Origin: Gemmatimonadaceae bacterium
GTDB lineage: Bacteria; Gemmatimonadota; Gemmatimonadetes; Gemmatimonadales; Gemmatimonadaceae
DNA length: 64,000 nt
NCBI GenBank assembly: GCA_036003045.1
Contig: DASYSS010000027.1
Coordinates: 44,667 to 108,666, forward strand
Direction: 5' to 3'
Program-made: the position numbers and the translations under genes
Part shown: piece after piece, positions 18,736-28,020 of the stretch
How positions within the stretch are numbered: position 1 is the stretch's first letter
Layout of the letters: each line of letters begins with the position of its first letter
The notes under the pieces: model-generated
What the model saw: only the letters and a program-made list of their open reading frames with translations
Database searches by the model: none
What the model was told of the DNA's origin: nothing

Positions 18736-20403
18736 ATGGGTGCGCGTCTAACCAGTGCGATCGGTCATCTTGTCCCTGCATCCCGAGACCGCTGCGACGC
18801 TGTGTCCCCATCGTCATCCTCTCCGACTCCGAGTTCGTCGGCTCCCAGTGCGCGTTCGCGCGCCAAGCGCCGACTCTCAGTTCCTGTTCCCCGCACACTT
18901 ACCGCCCTCGCCGAAATCGCGACCGCCATCGCGACCGGCGATAGCGTCGGCGCGGTAGTCCCGGGGGTCTTGTCGTCCGTCGCGACGCAACTCGACGGCA
19001 CCCACGCGACGCTTTGGCTGCGAGGACTCGATGGGCTTCGCCGCGCGTGGTCGGTCGCGCAGGATCCGACGACCGCCGAGGCCGTCGCGGAACAGCTCGA
19101 GCGCGGGGGCGAGCACGCCGACGACGGCTTCGTCTCAGCGCGCCTCATCGCCGGACGGCAGGAGCTCGGAGCGCTCACGGTGCGGCCCGGGCGCGAGCTC
19201 TCGGGCGAAGACGCGATCTTCGTTTCGGCGATAGCGGACCTTCTCGCACCGGCCCTTCGCGACGCGGAGTACGCGCACCGACTGGAGTCGGAGGTCGCGG
19301 CCCGCACGCGCGAGATCGAGGACCAACGCCGGTTCACCGAGAAGATCATCGATTCGCTGCCGGTCGGCATCTACGTGATCGACCGCTCGTACCGCATCCA
19401 GGCGTGGAACCGGAAGCGCGAGATCGGGCTGCAGGGCGTGTCGCGCGAAGAGGCGATCGGCCGCACGATCTTCGAGATCCTGCACCGCCAGCCGGCCGAG
19501 GTGCTGCGGGGCGAATTCGAGCGTGTGTTCGAGTCGGGGGAGATGCAGCAGTTTCCGATCGAGTCGAGCGCGTTCGGCGAGCCGCGCGCGTACCGGATCA
19601 CCAAGATCCCGATGCACCTCGACAACAGGGACGTCTCGCACGTCATCACGATCGGCGAAGACATCACCGACTGGCGCCGCGCGGAGCAGCGTTTCGCGCA
19701 GGCGGAAAAGCTCGCCGCGATCGGAACGCTCGCCGCGGGCGTCATGCACGAGATCAACAATCCGTTGGCGACGATCGGCGCATGCGCCGAAACGCTCTCG
19801 CTGGCGATGGATGAAGGAACGGTGGTCGTGCAGCGGGGGGGAGCGGAGACCAAGGAGTCGCTGTCGCTGATCCAACAAGAAGTCCGTCGCTGCAAAGGCA
19901 TCATCGACGGGCTGCTCGACTTCAGCCGGCCCAAGCCGACGACCAAGGCGATCGTCGACGTGAACGCGGTGATCGAGAAGACGCTGCGTCTCGTGAAGCA
20001 CCACCCGCGCTTCCGCCGAGTGGCGCTGGGCGTCGAGGCCGACTCGACGATTCGCCCCGTGCACGCCAACGAGGAGCAGCTCGTCCAGGTGTTCCTGGCG
20101 CTGCTGCTCAACGCGCTCGACGCCATGGAAGACAAGGGCGTGATCTCGCTGCGCACGCGGTCCGACGCCGGAGGCGCGACGACGGTCGCCGAGGTGATCG
20201 ACCGCGGCGAGGGCATCCGCAGCGCGGATCGGTCCAAGATCTTCGAGCCGTTTTTTACGACGAAGGGCCCGAGCCGCGGAATGGGACTCGGTCTTTCGAT
20301 CTGCTACGCGATCGTCACGGAGCACGGCGGCCGCATCGAGGTCGACAGCACGGTGGGTGAAGGCAGCGTGTTCCGTATTCTCTTGCCGGCGAGCGACAAA
20401 TGA
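18736..20403 (+). CDS. Sensor histidine kinase with GAF and PAS domains (NtrB-like)
   Basis: 555 aa. After a Ser/Pro-rich N-terminal tail comes a GAF-like domain (about 55-170), a coiled connector (EVAARTREIEDQRRFTEKII), then a PAS domain (about 205-315, IYVIDRSYRIQAWNRKREIG). The HisKA dimerisation helix follows with H338 in GVMHEINNPLATIG, then the HATPase domain (NEEQLVQVFLALLLNALDAM N box; DRGEGI G1; KGPSRGMGLGLSICYAI G2). No transmembrane segment, so it senses a cytosolic signal. The start is uncertain because the first 40 residues are low complexity. Its stop overlaps the sigma-54-type regulator (ATGA), its likely partner. Confidence 0.88.
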   Translation: MGARLTSAIGHLVPASRDRCDAVSPSSSSPTPSSSAPSARSRAKRRLSVPVPRTLTALAEIATAIATGDSVGAVVPGVLSSVATQLDGTHATLWLRGLDGLRRAWSVAQDPTTAEAVAEQLERGGEHADDGFVSARLIAGRQELGALTVRPGRELSGEDAIFVSAIADLLAPALRDAEYAHRLESEVAARTREIEDQRRFTEKIIDSLPVGIYVIDRSYRIQAWNRKREIGLQGVSREEAIGRTIFEILHRQPAEVLRGEFERVFESGEMQQFPIESSAFGEPRAYRITKIPMHLDNRDVSHVITIGEDITDWRRAEQRFAQAEKLAAIGTLAAGVMHEINNPLATIGACAETLSLAMDEGTVVVQRGGAETKESLSLIQQEVRRCKGIIDGLLDFSRPKPTTKAIVDVNAVIEKTLRLVKHHPRFRRVALGVEADSTIRPVHANEEQLVQVFLALLLNALDAMEDKGVISLRTRSDAGGATTVAEVIDRGEGIRSADRSKIFEPFFTTKGPSRGMGLGLSICYAIVTEHGGRIEVDSTVGEGSVFRILLPASDK

Positions 20404-21821
20404 CGAGCAGCACGACTCCCGAGCGCCCGAGTCTCGAACGGGGGGGCGCGTCGGCCGAAGCGCAGCCGAGCCGCGGCATTCGCGTACTCGTCGCCGAGGA
20501 CGAGGAGAATCTCGCGCAGATTCTGTGCACCTTTCTGCGCAGCCGCGGGCATCAAGTCGTGTGCGTCGGCGACGGCAAGGCGGCGCTCCAGGCGCTCCGC
20601 GACGAGGCGTACGACGTCGCGATCGTCGACATCGTGATGCCCGAAGTGGACGGACTCGAAGTGCTGCGCCAACTGCGTTCCGAGCCGGAGCCGCCCGAGG
20701 TCATCGTGATCACCGGGAATGGCACCGTCGAGACGGCGATCACCGCGATGAAACTCGGCGCGTACGACTATCTCGCGAAGCCGTATCGCATGGCGGAGAT
20801 CGACGTGCTCGTGCGCCGCGCGTGGGAGAAGCACCAGCTCGCGCGTGAAAACCGCTATCTCCAGGCTCGCCTGTCGCGCGTGGACTCGACGCCCGAAGTC
20901 GTGACGCAGTACGCGCCGATGCACGCCGTGCTGGCGCTGCTCGAGCGGATCGCGACCACGGACTCACCGGTGCTCATCACCGGCGAGTCGGGGACGGGCA
21001 AACGTCTTCTCGCGCGCGCGATCCACCGTTTGTCGGGACGCACCGGACCGATCGTCGAAGCGGACAGCTCGCTCCTCGCCGAGGGCGTGCTCGACATCGA
21101 GTTGTTCGGCCACGAGCGCGGCGCGTTCAGCGGCGCGGTGACGAGGAAGGCGGGGCTCATCGAGCTCGCGGCCGGCGGCACGCTGTTCATCGGCGACATC
21201 GGAATGCTCAGCACCAAGCTCCAGTCGAAGCTCGCGCGCACGTTGGAGCACGGGAGCTTCTTCCGTGTGGGCGGCACGCAGAAGGTCGAAGTGAGCGCGC
21301 GGCTGGTGACGTCGAGCAACCACGACCTCGCGCAAGCGGTCGAAGACGGCCGGTTCCGCGACGATCTCCTGTGCCGCGTCAACGCGGTCACTGTCGCGCT
21401 CCCGCCGCTGCGCGAGCGAACGGTGGACATCCCGCTACTCGCGCAGCACTTCCTCACGCAGCTCGCCGGATCGTCCGCGCCGACGTTGACGCCCGACGCG
21501 ATCGCGCTGATGCAGGCGTACCCGTGGCCCGGGAACGTGCGGGAGCTGCGCAACGCGATGGAACGGGTCGCTCTGCTCTCGAGCGACGATCACACCGAGA
21601 TTCGCGCGCAGGACCTTCCGCTCTCGTCCCCCAATTCCGCGCCTCGCGCCTCGGTCGGCTCTCAGGTGACCCTGGCCGAGCTCGAGCGACATCACATCGA
21701 GGCGGTCCTGTCGCAGTCGAACTGGCACCAGGGCCGGGCGGCGAAGACGCTCGGCATCTCGTCCAAGACGCTGTACAGGAAGATCCGCGAGTACGGCCTG
21801 GCTCGTCCCAAGAAAGGCTAA
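20400..21821 (+). CDS. NtrC-family response regulator (receiver, AAA+, Fis HTH)
   Basis: 473 aa. The receiver domain (about 25-140) has the phospho-acceptor D77 in VAIVDIVMPEVDG. The AAA+ domain has Walker A GESGTGK (195-201) and the sigma-54 loop as GAFSGA (241-246). The arginine-finger region is RFRDDLLCRVNAVTVALPPL, with WPGNVRELRNAMERV after it. A Fis-type helix-turn-helix ends the protein (GRAAKTLGISSKTLYRKIREYG). Walker B is altered: the family's LFLDEIG reads LFIGDIG (G265, D266). It would bind DNA and, if still an ATPase, open sigma-54 promoters. Coupled to the upstream kinase. Confidence 0.88.
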   Translation: MTSSTTPERPSLERGGASAEAQPSRGIRVLVAEDEENLAQILCTFLRSRGHQVVCVGDGKAALQALRDEAYDVAIVDIVMPEVDGLEVLRQLRSEPEPPEVIVITGNGTVETAITAMKLGAYDYLAKPYRMAEIDVLVRRAWEKHQLARENRYLQARLSRVDSTPEVVTQYAPMHAVLALLERIATTDSPVLITGESGTGKRLLARAIHRLSGRTGPIVEADSSLLAEGVLDIELFGHERGAFSGAVTRKAGLIELAAGGTLFIGDIGMLSTKLQSKLARTLEHGSFFRVGGTQKVEVSARLVTSSNHDLAQAVEDGRFRDDLLCRVNAVTVALPPLRERTVDIPLLAQHFLTQLAGSSAPTLTPDAIALMQAYPWPGNVRELRNAMERVALLSSDDHTEIRAQDLPLSSPNSAPRASVGSQVTLAELERHHIEAVLSQSNWHQGRAAKTLGISSKTLYRKIREYGLARPKKG

Positions 21822-21862
21822 AGGCGCGGCGCGCACTAAACGCGTGAACCGCGCGGGACGGA

Positions 21863-21939
21863 GACTGTAGGCGACAGGCGTTAGCGCCAGCGACAGTCCC
21901 AAAGCGCAGTTACCTGACGCTGACGCTGTCGCTGACGAC
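21863..21939. repeat. Intergenic hairpin and CGCTGA-type tandem repeats
   Basis: In the 199-bp gap between two regulators, GACTGT at 21863 and ACAGTC at 21893 close a hairpin whose tip GGCG-TTAG-CGCC is also palindromic. From 21914 follows a run of CTGACG/CTGTCG units (CTGACGCTGACGCTGTCGCT). The region codes for nothing I can see, and no U-run follows. Confidence 0.45.
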
Positions 21940-22020
21940 TAGAGAGTTCGAGTCCTCAGAGATCGCCTTTAAGTGAGGTGCAGTTCGCCTTCGAGCCGGT
22001 CCCTGCTGTAGTTTTTCCCG

Positions 22021-22809
22021 ATGCGAATCCTCGTCATCGAGGACGATCCGACCGTCGGGCAGTACGTGAAGCGGGGGCTCGAGGAGCAGCGCTGGTCCGT
22101 CGATCTCGTCACTGACGGCGAGGAAGGGGAGCGGCGCGCCGGCTCGGAAGCCTACGACCTCGTCGTCCTCGACATGCGCCTGCCGGGAAAATCCGGCCTC
22201 GATCTGCTGCACACGCTCCGCGCGCGAGGGTTCGAGCGTCCGGTGCTCGTGCTCACCGCGCAGGACGCGGTGGACGCCAAGGTCACCGCGCTGAGAGCGG
22301 GCGCCGACGACTACGTCACCAAGCCGTTCGCGTTCGAGGAGCTGCTGGCGCGCGTCGAAGCCCTGGCGCGCCGGCCGCGCGCGCTCGCGTCACCGACGCT
22401 CGTCGTCGCCGATCTCGTGCTCGACCAGGCGACGCGCGAGGTGCGCCGCGCCGGCGAGCTGATCGAGCTGACGCCCAAGGAGTTCACGGTTCTCGAATAC
22501 CTGATGCGACACTCCGGTCGCGTCATGAGCCGAACGCTGATCACTGAGTACGCCTGGGGATACCATTTTGATCCGGGCACGAACATCGTCGACGTGGTCA
22601 TCAACCACCTTCGAAAGAAGGTCGATGCCAAGCACGGCAATCGCCTGATCACCACCGTGCGCGGCGTCGGCTATATGATCAAAGACGAGAAATCGGACGG
22701 GCGTCGTGAAGAGAAGCGAGAGGAGCGGCGCGAGGCGACCGGCCGAGGGTCGCACACCCGCACACCCGCCGCCGGTCGCGGGCCAGTGGGGGATCCGAAG
22801 GAGCGCTGA
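22021..22809 (+). CDS. OmpR-family response regulator with basic C-terminal tail
   Basis: 262 aa. The receiver domain (1-115) has D51 in YDLVVLDMRLPGKSG and K-containing DDYVTKPFAFEELLARV. The winged-helix DNA-binding domain (about 125-220) ends with NRLITTVRGVGYMIK, the usual terminus of the family. It then continues for some 40 residues of Arg/Glu/Gly-rich sequence. The extension is absent from typical members and its DNA holds an inverted repeat (22735 and 22771). Partner kinase starts 3 bp later. Confidence 0.9.
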   Translation: MRILVIEDDPTVGQYVKRGLEEQRWSVDLVTDGEEGERRAGSEAYDLVVLDMRLPGKSGLDLLHTLRARGFERPVLVLTAQDAVDAKVTALRAGADDYVTKPFAFEELLARVEALARRPRALASPTLVVADLVLDQATREVRRAGELIELTPKEFTVLEYLMRHSGRVMSRTLITEYAWGYHFDPGTNIVDVVINHLRKKVDAKHGNRLITTVRGVGYMIKDEKSDGRREEKREERREATGRGSHTRTPAAGRGPVGDPKER

Positions 22810-22812
22810 GCC

Positions 22813-24339
22813 ATGATGTCGACACGGGCAAGGCTCACCGTTTCGTACGCCATGCTGCTGCTGGCGACGATGATCACCTTCGTCGTCGCGCTGTTCGTCG
22901 GCCAATCGAAGAGCGCCACGCAGGCCACCGTCGCGACGAACGCGTTTCACGTCGCGGACAGCGTCGTGCTGACGCTCCAGACCGGCCAACGGCTGCATCC
23001 GAAGCTCACGTACATCGACAGCGCGGACAAGAATTCGCCGCAGACGAAGGGCACCAAGGAGCTCGGCGATCTGCTCGACCCGCTGCCGGGCTACTTCATG
23101 GTGCTCGACCCCGCCGGCAAGCAGCTGTACACGTCGACGCTCATGCGGCTCTTGTCGAGCGACGACCAGACCCAGTTCCTCAGGGCCGCACTGCGGCTGA
23201 CGGACGAGAGCACGTATCTGCTGGTGAGCGTGCGCGGCGACTCGCTTCGCCTGTTGGCGGTGGAGAGAGGCGCGACCGCGGCGGGGCCCAACTTCTCGCG
23301 CGTCATCGCGGCGATGCCGCTCACTGGCAACGACGTTCCCACACAGCTGCTCGTCGGCACGATGCTCATGCTCGCGCCGATCATCTTCCTCGTGTCGATG
23401 GGGGTCGCGTACCTCGTCGTCGGTAGATCGTTCAGGCCGGTGGACGACCTGATCAACGAGGTCGAGGCCATCACCGACGGACGCAGTCTTCACCGCCGGC
23501 TTCCCGCGGACACGAGCAACGACGAGCTGGCGCGCCTGAGTCTCACGGTGAACGCCATGTTGTCGCGCCTCGAGACGTCGTTCGGCGCGCTGCGCCGGTT
23601 CACGGCCGACGCGAGCCACGAGCTGAAGACGCCGCTCACCGTTCTTCGCGCGGACGTCGAGCGTGCGATGCACCCGGCGACCAGCCGCGGCGACCGGATG
23701 GTCGCGCTCGAGGAGGCGCTTCAGGAAACGGCGCGGATGTCGGACTTGGTGAACAGCCTCCTCACGCTGGCGCGCGCCGACGAGGGACGATTCGACATCC
23801 ATCGCACGCCGATCGAGATGGAGCCGCTGCTCAAAGAGATCTACGAGACGGCGGTCATCCTCGGCGAGGACGCGGGGCTTTCGCTGAAGCTCACGGCGCT
23901 CGAGAACGGCGTGGTGATGGGCGACCGAACGCGCCTGCGCCAATTGCTGCTCAACGTCGTCACGAACGCGATCAAGTACACGCCGCGCGGCGGGCACGTG
24001 GAGCTCTCGGCGACGCGCCGCGGCGAAGATGAGATCGCCATTGCGGTTCGCGACACCGGAATCGGCATCGCGGCGAACGAGTTGCCGCACGTTTTCGACC
24101 GCTTCTGGCGCGCCGACCGCGCACGGTCGCGTCACTCGGAGCGCGGCGGATTCGGTCTGGGGCTCGCGATCGCGCAGTGGATCGTGCAGGCGCACGAGGG
24201 GACGATCACGGTGCAGTCGCGCCTCGGGCGCGGCTCGATTTTCACGATCGTTTTGCCGATCGTCGCGCAGCCGCCCGCCAACGCCCCCGAGGCTGCGGCG
24301 AGAGAGCCCGAGCCGGCGGTGGAACCTGCCGAGGGATGA
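22813..24339 (+). CDS. Membrane sensor histidine kinase
   Basis: 508 aa. TM1 is at residues 9-29, followed by a periplasmic sensor domain of about 150 residues and TM2 around 175-200 ([20 protein letters not shown]). A HAMP linker comes next, then HisKA with H269 in [17 protein letters not shown] and the HATPase domain ([17 protein letters not shown] box; VRDTGIGI G1; [14 protein letters not shown]2). The arrangement is like that of QseC/CzcS-type kinases. The signal is unknown; it should phosphorylate the OmpR-type regulator 3 bp upstream. Confidence 0.92.
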   Translation: MMSTRARLTVSYAMLLLATMITFVVALFVGQSKSATQATVATNAFHVADSVVLTLQTGQRLHPKLTYIDSADKNSPQTKGTKELGDLLDPLPGYFMVLDPAGKQLYTSTLMRLLSSDDQTQFLRAALRLTDESTYLLVSVRGDSLRLLAVERGATAAGPNFSRVIAAMPLTGNDVPTQLLVGTMLMLAPIIFLVSMGVAYLVVGRSFRPVDDLINEVEAITDGRSLHRRLPADTSNDELARLSLTVNAMLSRLETSFGALRRFTADASHELKTPLTVLRADVERAMHPATSRGDRMVALEEALQETARMSDLVNSLLTLARADEGRFDIHRTPIEMEPLLKEIYETAVILGEDAGLSLKLTALENGVVMGDRTRLRQLLLNVVTNAIKYTPRGGHVELSATRRGEDEIAIAVRDTGIGIAANELPHVFDRFWRADRARSRHSERGGFGLGLAIAQWIVQAHEGTITVQSRLGRGSIFTIVLPIVAQPPANAPEAAAREPEPAVEPAEG

Positions 24340-24371
24340 ATCGGTGGTTCACGCCGAGACCGACACGAAAT

Positions 24372-24399
24372 TTGCTACATGCCTTCACCAACTTTTAAT
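24372..24399 (+). promoter_or_regulatory. Possible promoter of the tonB operon
   Basis: TTGCTA (24372-24377) and TTTAAT (24394-24399) are 16 bp apart, a plausible sigma-70 pair. They lie 90 bp upstream of the tonB start, in a 150-bp gap that otherwise contains a short C5/G5 stem at about 24412-24430. Confidence 0.4.
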
Positions 24400-24489
24400 G
24401 TTGGCAGCATTCCCCCGTAACGGAGGGGGCGTAGGTTAAGCCACCGAACGTCCCGCGGGTTACCTCGTACCCAATCAGGCCAACGAGAC

Positions 24490-25203
24490 ATGTTCGATAA
24501 TCTCATCGAGTCGCAGGCAGCGAAGCAAAAGCGCGCCGGCGGGTTCCTGTGGAGCTTCGTCATCCACTCGGTTCTCATTTCGGCCGCCGTCTACGCGACG
24601 TACAGCGTGGGCAACGCTCTCGAAAAGCCGAAGGCGGAGAAGGTCGAGTTCGTCACTGTGAAAAAGGACGAGCCGCCGCCGCCCAAGGAAGAAGTGAAGC
24701 CGCCGCCGGAGGTCATCATGAAGGCGCCTCCGCCGAAGGGCTTCCAGGTGCTGACGGCCCCGATCAAGATCCCCGACGTCCTGCCGCAGATCGACATGAA
24801 AAAGGCAGTGACCGACGAGTCGGACTTTTCGGGCAAGGGCGTCGCCGGTGGCTTCGCCAAGGGCGTCGTCGGGGGAACACCGACCCCGGTGAACGACAAC
24901 CAGACGTACTTCGAGTTCCAGGTCGAGAAGCAGGTCACGCCGTATCCGAACAACCAGGCGCCGCGCTATCCCGACATGCTTCGCTCGGCGAACGTCGAGG
25001 GCGAAGTGCTGGCGCAGTTCGTGGTCGACACGACCGGCCGGGCCGACATGAGCCAGTTCCACATCCTCAAGTCGACGCACGACATGTTCACGCAGGCGGT
25101 GAAGACCGCCCTCCCGAACATGAAGTTCTACCCCGCGGAAGTCGGCGGAAAGAAGGTCCGGCAGCTCGTGCAGATGCCGTTCCAGTTCAACTTGACCAAG
25201 TAG
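24490..25203 (+). CDS. tonB: Energy transducer TonB
   Basis: 237 aa. A cytoplasmic N terminus leads into a single membrane anchor (about residues 19-38, GFLWSFVIHSVLISAAVYAT). A Lys/Pro/Glu-rich periplasmic linker follows (KKDEPPPPKEEVKPPPEV). The C-terminal TonB domain has the pattern YPDMLRSANVEGEVLAQFVV, and it ends in a strand VRQLVQMPFQFNLTK. TonB carries proton-motive energy from ExbB/ExbD to outer-membrane receptors. It is the first gene of the exb cluster. Confidence 0.92.
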   Translation: MFDNLIESQAAKQKRAGGFLWSFVIHSVLISAAVYATYSVGNALEKPKAEKVEFVTVKKDEPPPPKEEVKPPPEVIMKAPPPKGFQVLTAPIKIPDVLPQIDMKKAVTDESDFSGKGVAGGFAKGVVGGTPTPVNDNQTYFEFQVEKQVTPYPNNQAPRYPDMLRSANVEGEVLAQFVVDTTGRADMSQFHILKSTHDMFTQAVKTALPNMKFYPAEVGGKKVRQLVQMPFQFNLTK

Positions 25204-25240
25204 ATCCTCACCACTTCACTGAGTCGGAGACTCGAAGATT

Positions 25241-25975
25241 ATGGATTTCTCATTGCTCGGCCTATGGCACCAGATGGGCAACTTCGCCAAGGGCATCGTG
25301 GTCGTCATGGCGGTGATGTCCATCTACTCGCTGACGGTCATGGTCTCGAAGTGGTGGAATCTCAGAAAGGCCCAGAAGGAAACGATCAAGTTCGCGCCCG
25401 AGTTCTCGCAGTTCCTCGAGGAAGACAACCTCACCGAAGCGATCCGCCTCGCGGAGAGCTACAAGAAGTCGCACGTCGCCATCGTCCTCGGCGGCGCGCT
25501 GGGTGAAGTGAAGCCCCTCATCGCCGACGGGTCGGTCACCGTCGCCGACATCAACTCGGCGGAGCGCGCGGTCGAGCGCAACATGCTTCTCGAGATCACG
25601 AACCTGAAGCGCGGCCTCGCGGTGCTCGCCACCGTCGGTGCGACGGCGCCGTTCGTCGGGCTGCTCGGCACCACCATGGGCGTCGTGAACTCGTTCACGG
25701 GCATGGCCGCCTCCGGATCCGGCGGTCTCGCGGCGATCGGCGGTGGTATCGCCGAAGCGCTTATTACGACAGCGTTTGGTCTGTTGGTCGCGATCCCCGC
25801 CGTGTGGGCCTACAACTACTTCACGACGAAGATCGACAACCTCACGGCCGAGATGACGTACGTGTCGAAGGAAATGATCGACTACCTCATCAAGGGCGTG
25901 TCGGGCGAGTTCGGCCGGTCGCGCTTCACGCGTGAGTTCAACGCCGCGTCGAGCGGCGGCCCGATCTCGCAGTAA
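25241..25975 (+). CDS. exbB: MotA/TolQ/ExbB proton channel protein
   Basis: 244 aa. Three transmembrane segments are visible: about 10-32 (GNFAKGIVVVMAVMSIYSLT), near 125-148 (LAVLATVGATAPFVGLLGTT) and near 165-190 (GGIAEALITTAFGLLVAIPA). The second and third carry the family signature GATAPFVGLLGTTMGVVNSF. It forms the pentameric proton channel that drives ExbD and TonB. Followed 27 bp later by two exbD genes. Confidence 0.92.
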   Translation: MDFSLLGLWHQMGNFAKGIVVVMAVMSIYSLTVMVSKWWNLRKAQKETIKFAPEFSQFLEEDNLTEAIRLAESYKKSHVAIVLGGALGEVKPLIADGSVTVADINSAERAVERNMLLEITNLKRGLAVLATVGATAPFVGLLGTTMGVVNSFTGMAASGSGGLAAIGGGIAEALITTAFGLLVAIPAVWAYNYFTTKIDNLTAEMTYVSKEMIDYLIKGVSGEFGRSRFTREFNAASSGGPISQ

Positions 25976-26002
25976 GCCCAACCCACCGCGGAGGCGACTC
26001 GA

Positions 26003-26515
26003 ATGGCAATGTCAACGGGTGGGGGCGGCGCCGGCGTACAGTCCACGCCGAACGTGACGCCGATGGTGGACGTCATGCTCGTGCTGCTGATCATCTTCAT
26101 GGTGGTCACGCCGGCACTGTTGGCGGGCTTCAACGCCGACCCTCCCCAGGCCCAGAACATCAGGGATCATCCGGAAGACGACCAGACCGATCAGGTGCTG
26201 GGCATCGACAAGGATGGGAACTACTACCTGAACAAGAAACCGATCCACAAGGAAGACGTCGCCGCGGCGTTGAAGCACATCTACGTCGATACGCCGCGCG
26301 ACGATAAGATCATGTACCTCAAGGCGGACAAGAACCTGGACTATTCCAAGGTGCTCGACGCGCTCGACATCGCCATGCACAACGGCGTGACCGTTACGGG
26401 TCTGATCAGTGATCAGAAGCCGGGCACGGTCTCGACGGTCGCCGGTGACACCAAGAATCCGACGCCGGCGCCTGGTGCCCCCGGTGCCGCGGCTCCGCCG
26501 GGAGGAGCCAAGTAA
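26003..26515 (+). CDS. exbD: ExbD/TolR-type biopolymer transport protein, first copy
   Basis: 170 aa. After a Gly-rich N terminus comes the single TM with the conserved start NVTPMVDVMLVLLIIFMVV, whose Asp in MVDVML is the proton-carrying residue. The periplasmic domain follows, with an Ala/Pro-rich end. One of two exbD genes in tandem; its stop TAA shares a base with the next ATG. Confidence 0.92.
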   Translation: MAMSTGGGGAGVQSTPNVTPMVDVMLVLLIIFMVVTPALLAGFNADPPQAQNIRDHPEDDQTDQVLGIDKDGNYYLNKKPIHKEDVAAALKHIYVDTPRDDKIMYLKADKNLDYSKVLDALDIAMHNGVTVTGLISDQKPGTVSTVAGDTKNPTPAPGAPGAAAPPGGAK

Positions 26516-26985
26516 TGTCGATGACTCCAGGTGGTGGTGGCGGCGGCTCGACCGGCGGTTCCCTGTCCAACGAGCCGAACGTCACGCCGATGATCGACGT
26601 GCTCCTCGTGCTGTTGATCATCTTCATGGCCGTGTTGCCGTCCATGAGAAAGGCGATCGACATTCAACTGCCCGATCCGAATCCGACGGTGCAGCCGGCG
26701 AACCAGAAGTCCGACCAGATCGTGCTCGAGGTGAGCCCGGGTGGGAAGTACGCGATCAACACGAAGCAGGTGTCGCGTGCGGAGCTTCCGGCTGAGTTGA
26801 AGGGGATCTACGATCCGCGTCCGGAAAAGATCATTTTCGTCAAAGGTGTTCCCGGCGTGAAATACGCCGACATCATCGACGCGATGGACGTTGCACGCGG
26901 CGCCGGTGTGAAGGTCATCGGTATTCCGCCGAAGGACACGCCAGGTAGCGCGCCCGGCGCGGCGGCTCCGGCGGCGAAGAAGTAG
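26515..26985 (+). CDS. exbD: ExbD/TolR-type biopolymer transport protein, second copy
   Basis: 156 aa. It has the same plan as its neighbour: a Gly-rich N terminus, then NVTPMIDVLLVLLIIFMAVL with the key Asp, then a periplasmic domain (KIIFVKGVPGVKYADIIDAM). The two copies differ enough to act as a heterodimer or to serve different ExbB complexes. A terminator follows. Confidence 0.92.
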   Translation: MSMTPGGGGGGSTGGSLSNEPNVTPMIDVLLVLLIIFMAVLPSMRKAIDIQLPDPNPTVQPANQKSDQIVLEVSPGGKYAINTKQVSRAELPAELKGIYDPRPEKIIFVKGVPGVKYADIIDAMDVARGAGVKVIGIPPKDTPGSAPGAAAPAAKK

Positions 26986-27006
26986 CAGACCCAAGGGACC
27001 AAAGTC

Positions 27007-27043
27007 GCGGGCGGGGCCATCCGGCTCCGCCCGCGTCTCTTTT
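27007..27043 (+). terminator. Terminator after the exb cluster
   Basis: Stem CGCGGGCGG with CCGCCCGCG around a short loop, followed by TCTCTTTT. It sits 22 bp after the second exbD stop and separates this cluster from the following TonB-like gene. Confidence 0.75.
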
Positions 27044-27119
27044 CAGGGGTGGCACGAACCCTTCGAGGGTCATTAGTCGTATAACTGTTCGACGGACGCC
27101 ACGCCCCGGCGGAGAAGCT

Positions 27120-28016
27120 GTGCCGATCGCTACTCGAAAGAAGCCTGTTGTTCAGGCGACCAAGATGACTCCCGACCGCGAGCGCCGCCGGTTACCGGCG
27201 ACGCGGCTCCCGGTCGCGCGCGATGACCGGCGCGGATGGAGCGTGTTGTCCGCGGCGATTCACGGGCTCATCATCTTCTTGCTCGTCGGTGATTTCGCGT
27301 TGCATACCGCCGACGTGAAAGAGATGCCGCAGGGAGCAGGCGGCCCCGGCCCCGCGGGTGGCGGCGGTGGCGGGCATCGCGGGACCGGCGACCGCGCGCG
27401 AGTCACGTACATACGCATGATCGCGGGGACGCAGCAGCAGCCCGTCGTGAAGACGGCTATCGTGCCTCCAGTCAAGCCGCCGGTCGTGCCGCCGCCGCCT
27501 CAACCGAAGCCGGAACCGAAACCGGTCGTGCAGCAGGTCGCGATGAAGGTGCCGGAGATCACACAGCCGACGCAGCCTGAGCTGAAGATCGAAGGTCCCA
27601 AGGCACCCGATTCGACGGCGGCGCAAACCGGCACAGGCGGTGGAACGGGCAGGGACGGCTCAGCAGGGAACGGCCCTGGTTCCGGCGGCGGCAATGGTTC
27701 CGGAATCGGCACCGGGCGAGGATCGGGCAACGGCCCTGGCACGGGCGGTGGCACGCAGGCGAATTATCCGCCCTCGCCGACGGAGCTGTTCATTCCGCCG
27801 CTCCCCATGCCCGACAGAGTTCGGGGCTTTCACCTGATCGCCGAATACGACGTCGATTCCACCGGCAAAGTGCTGGACTTCAAGTTCACGCCGACGCGCG
27901 ACGGTGGGTACAACAAACGGCTCGACGAGGTGCTCCGCGCGTTCAAGTTCCGTCCTGGCACGAAGCCCGACGGCACGCCGATCCGGATGAAGGCGCAGAT
28001 CGTGTACGATTTCTAA
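27120..28016 (+). CDS. Second TonB-like protein with Gly-rich linker
   Basis: 298 aa from a GTG start preceded by GGAGAA at good spacing. Residues 1-38 are basic, then a membrane anchor (about 39-58, GWSVLSAAIHGLIIFLLVGD). The periplasmic part has a Gly/Ala loop, a proline-rich section (VKPPVVPPPPQPKPEPKPVV) and an unusual glycine-rich run at about 168-215. The TonB-type C-terminal domain ends the protein (GFHLIAEYDVDSTGKVLDFK, FRPGTKPDGTPIRMKAQIVY). It may use the upstream ExbB/ExbD motor for other receptors. It is separated from that operon by a terminator. Confidence 0.8.
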   Translation: MPIATRKKPVVQATKMTPDRERRRLPATRLPVARDDRRGWSVLSAAIHGLIIFLLVGDFALHTADVKEMPQGAGGPGPAGGGGGGHRGTGDRARVTYIRMIAGTQQQPVVKTAIVPPVKPPVVPPPPQPKPEPKPVVQQVAMKVPEITQPTQPELKIEGPKAPDSTAAQTGTGGGTGRDGSAGNGPGSGGGNGSGIGTGRGSGNGPGTGGGTQANYPPSPTELFIPPLPMPDRVRGFHLIAEYDVDSTGKVLDFKFTPTRDGGYNKRLDEVLRAFKFRPGTKPDGTPIRMKAQIVYDF

Positions 28017-28020
28017 AGGG

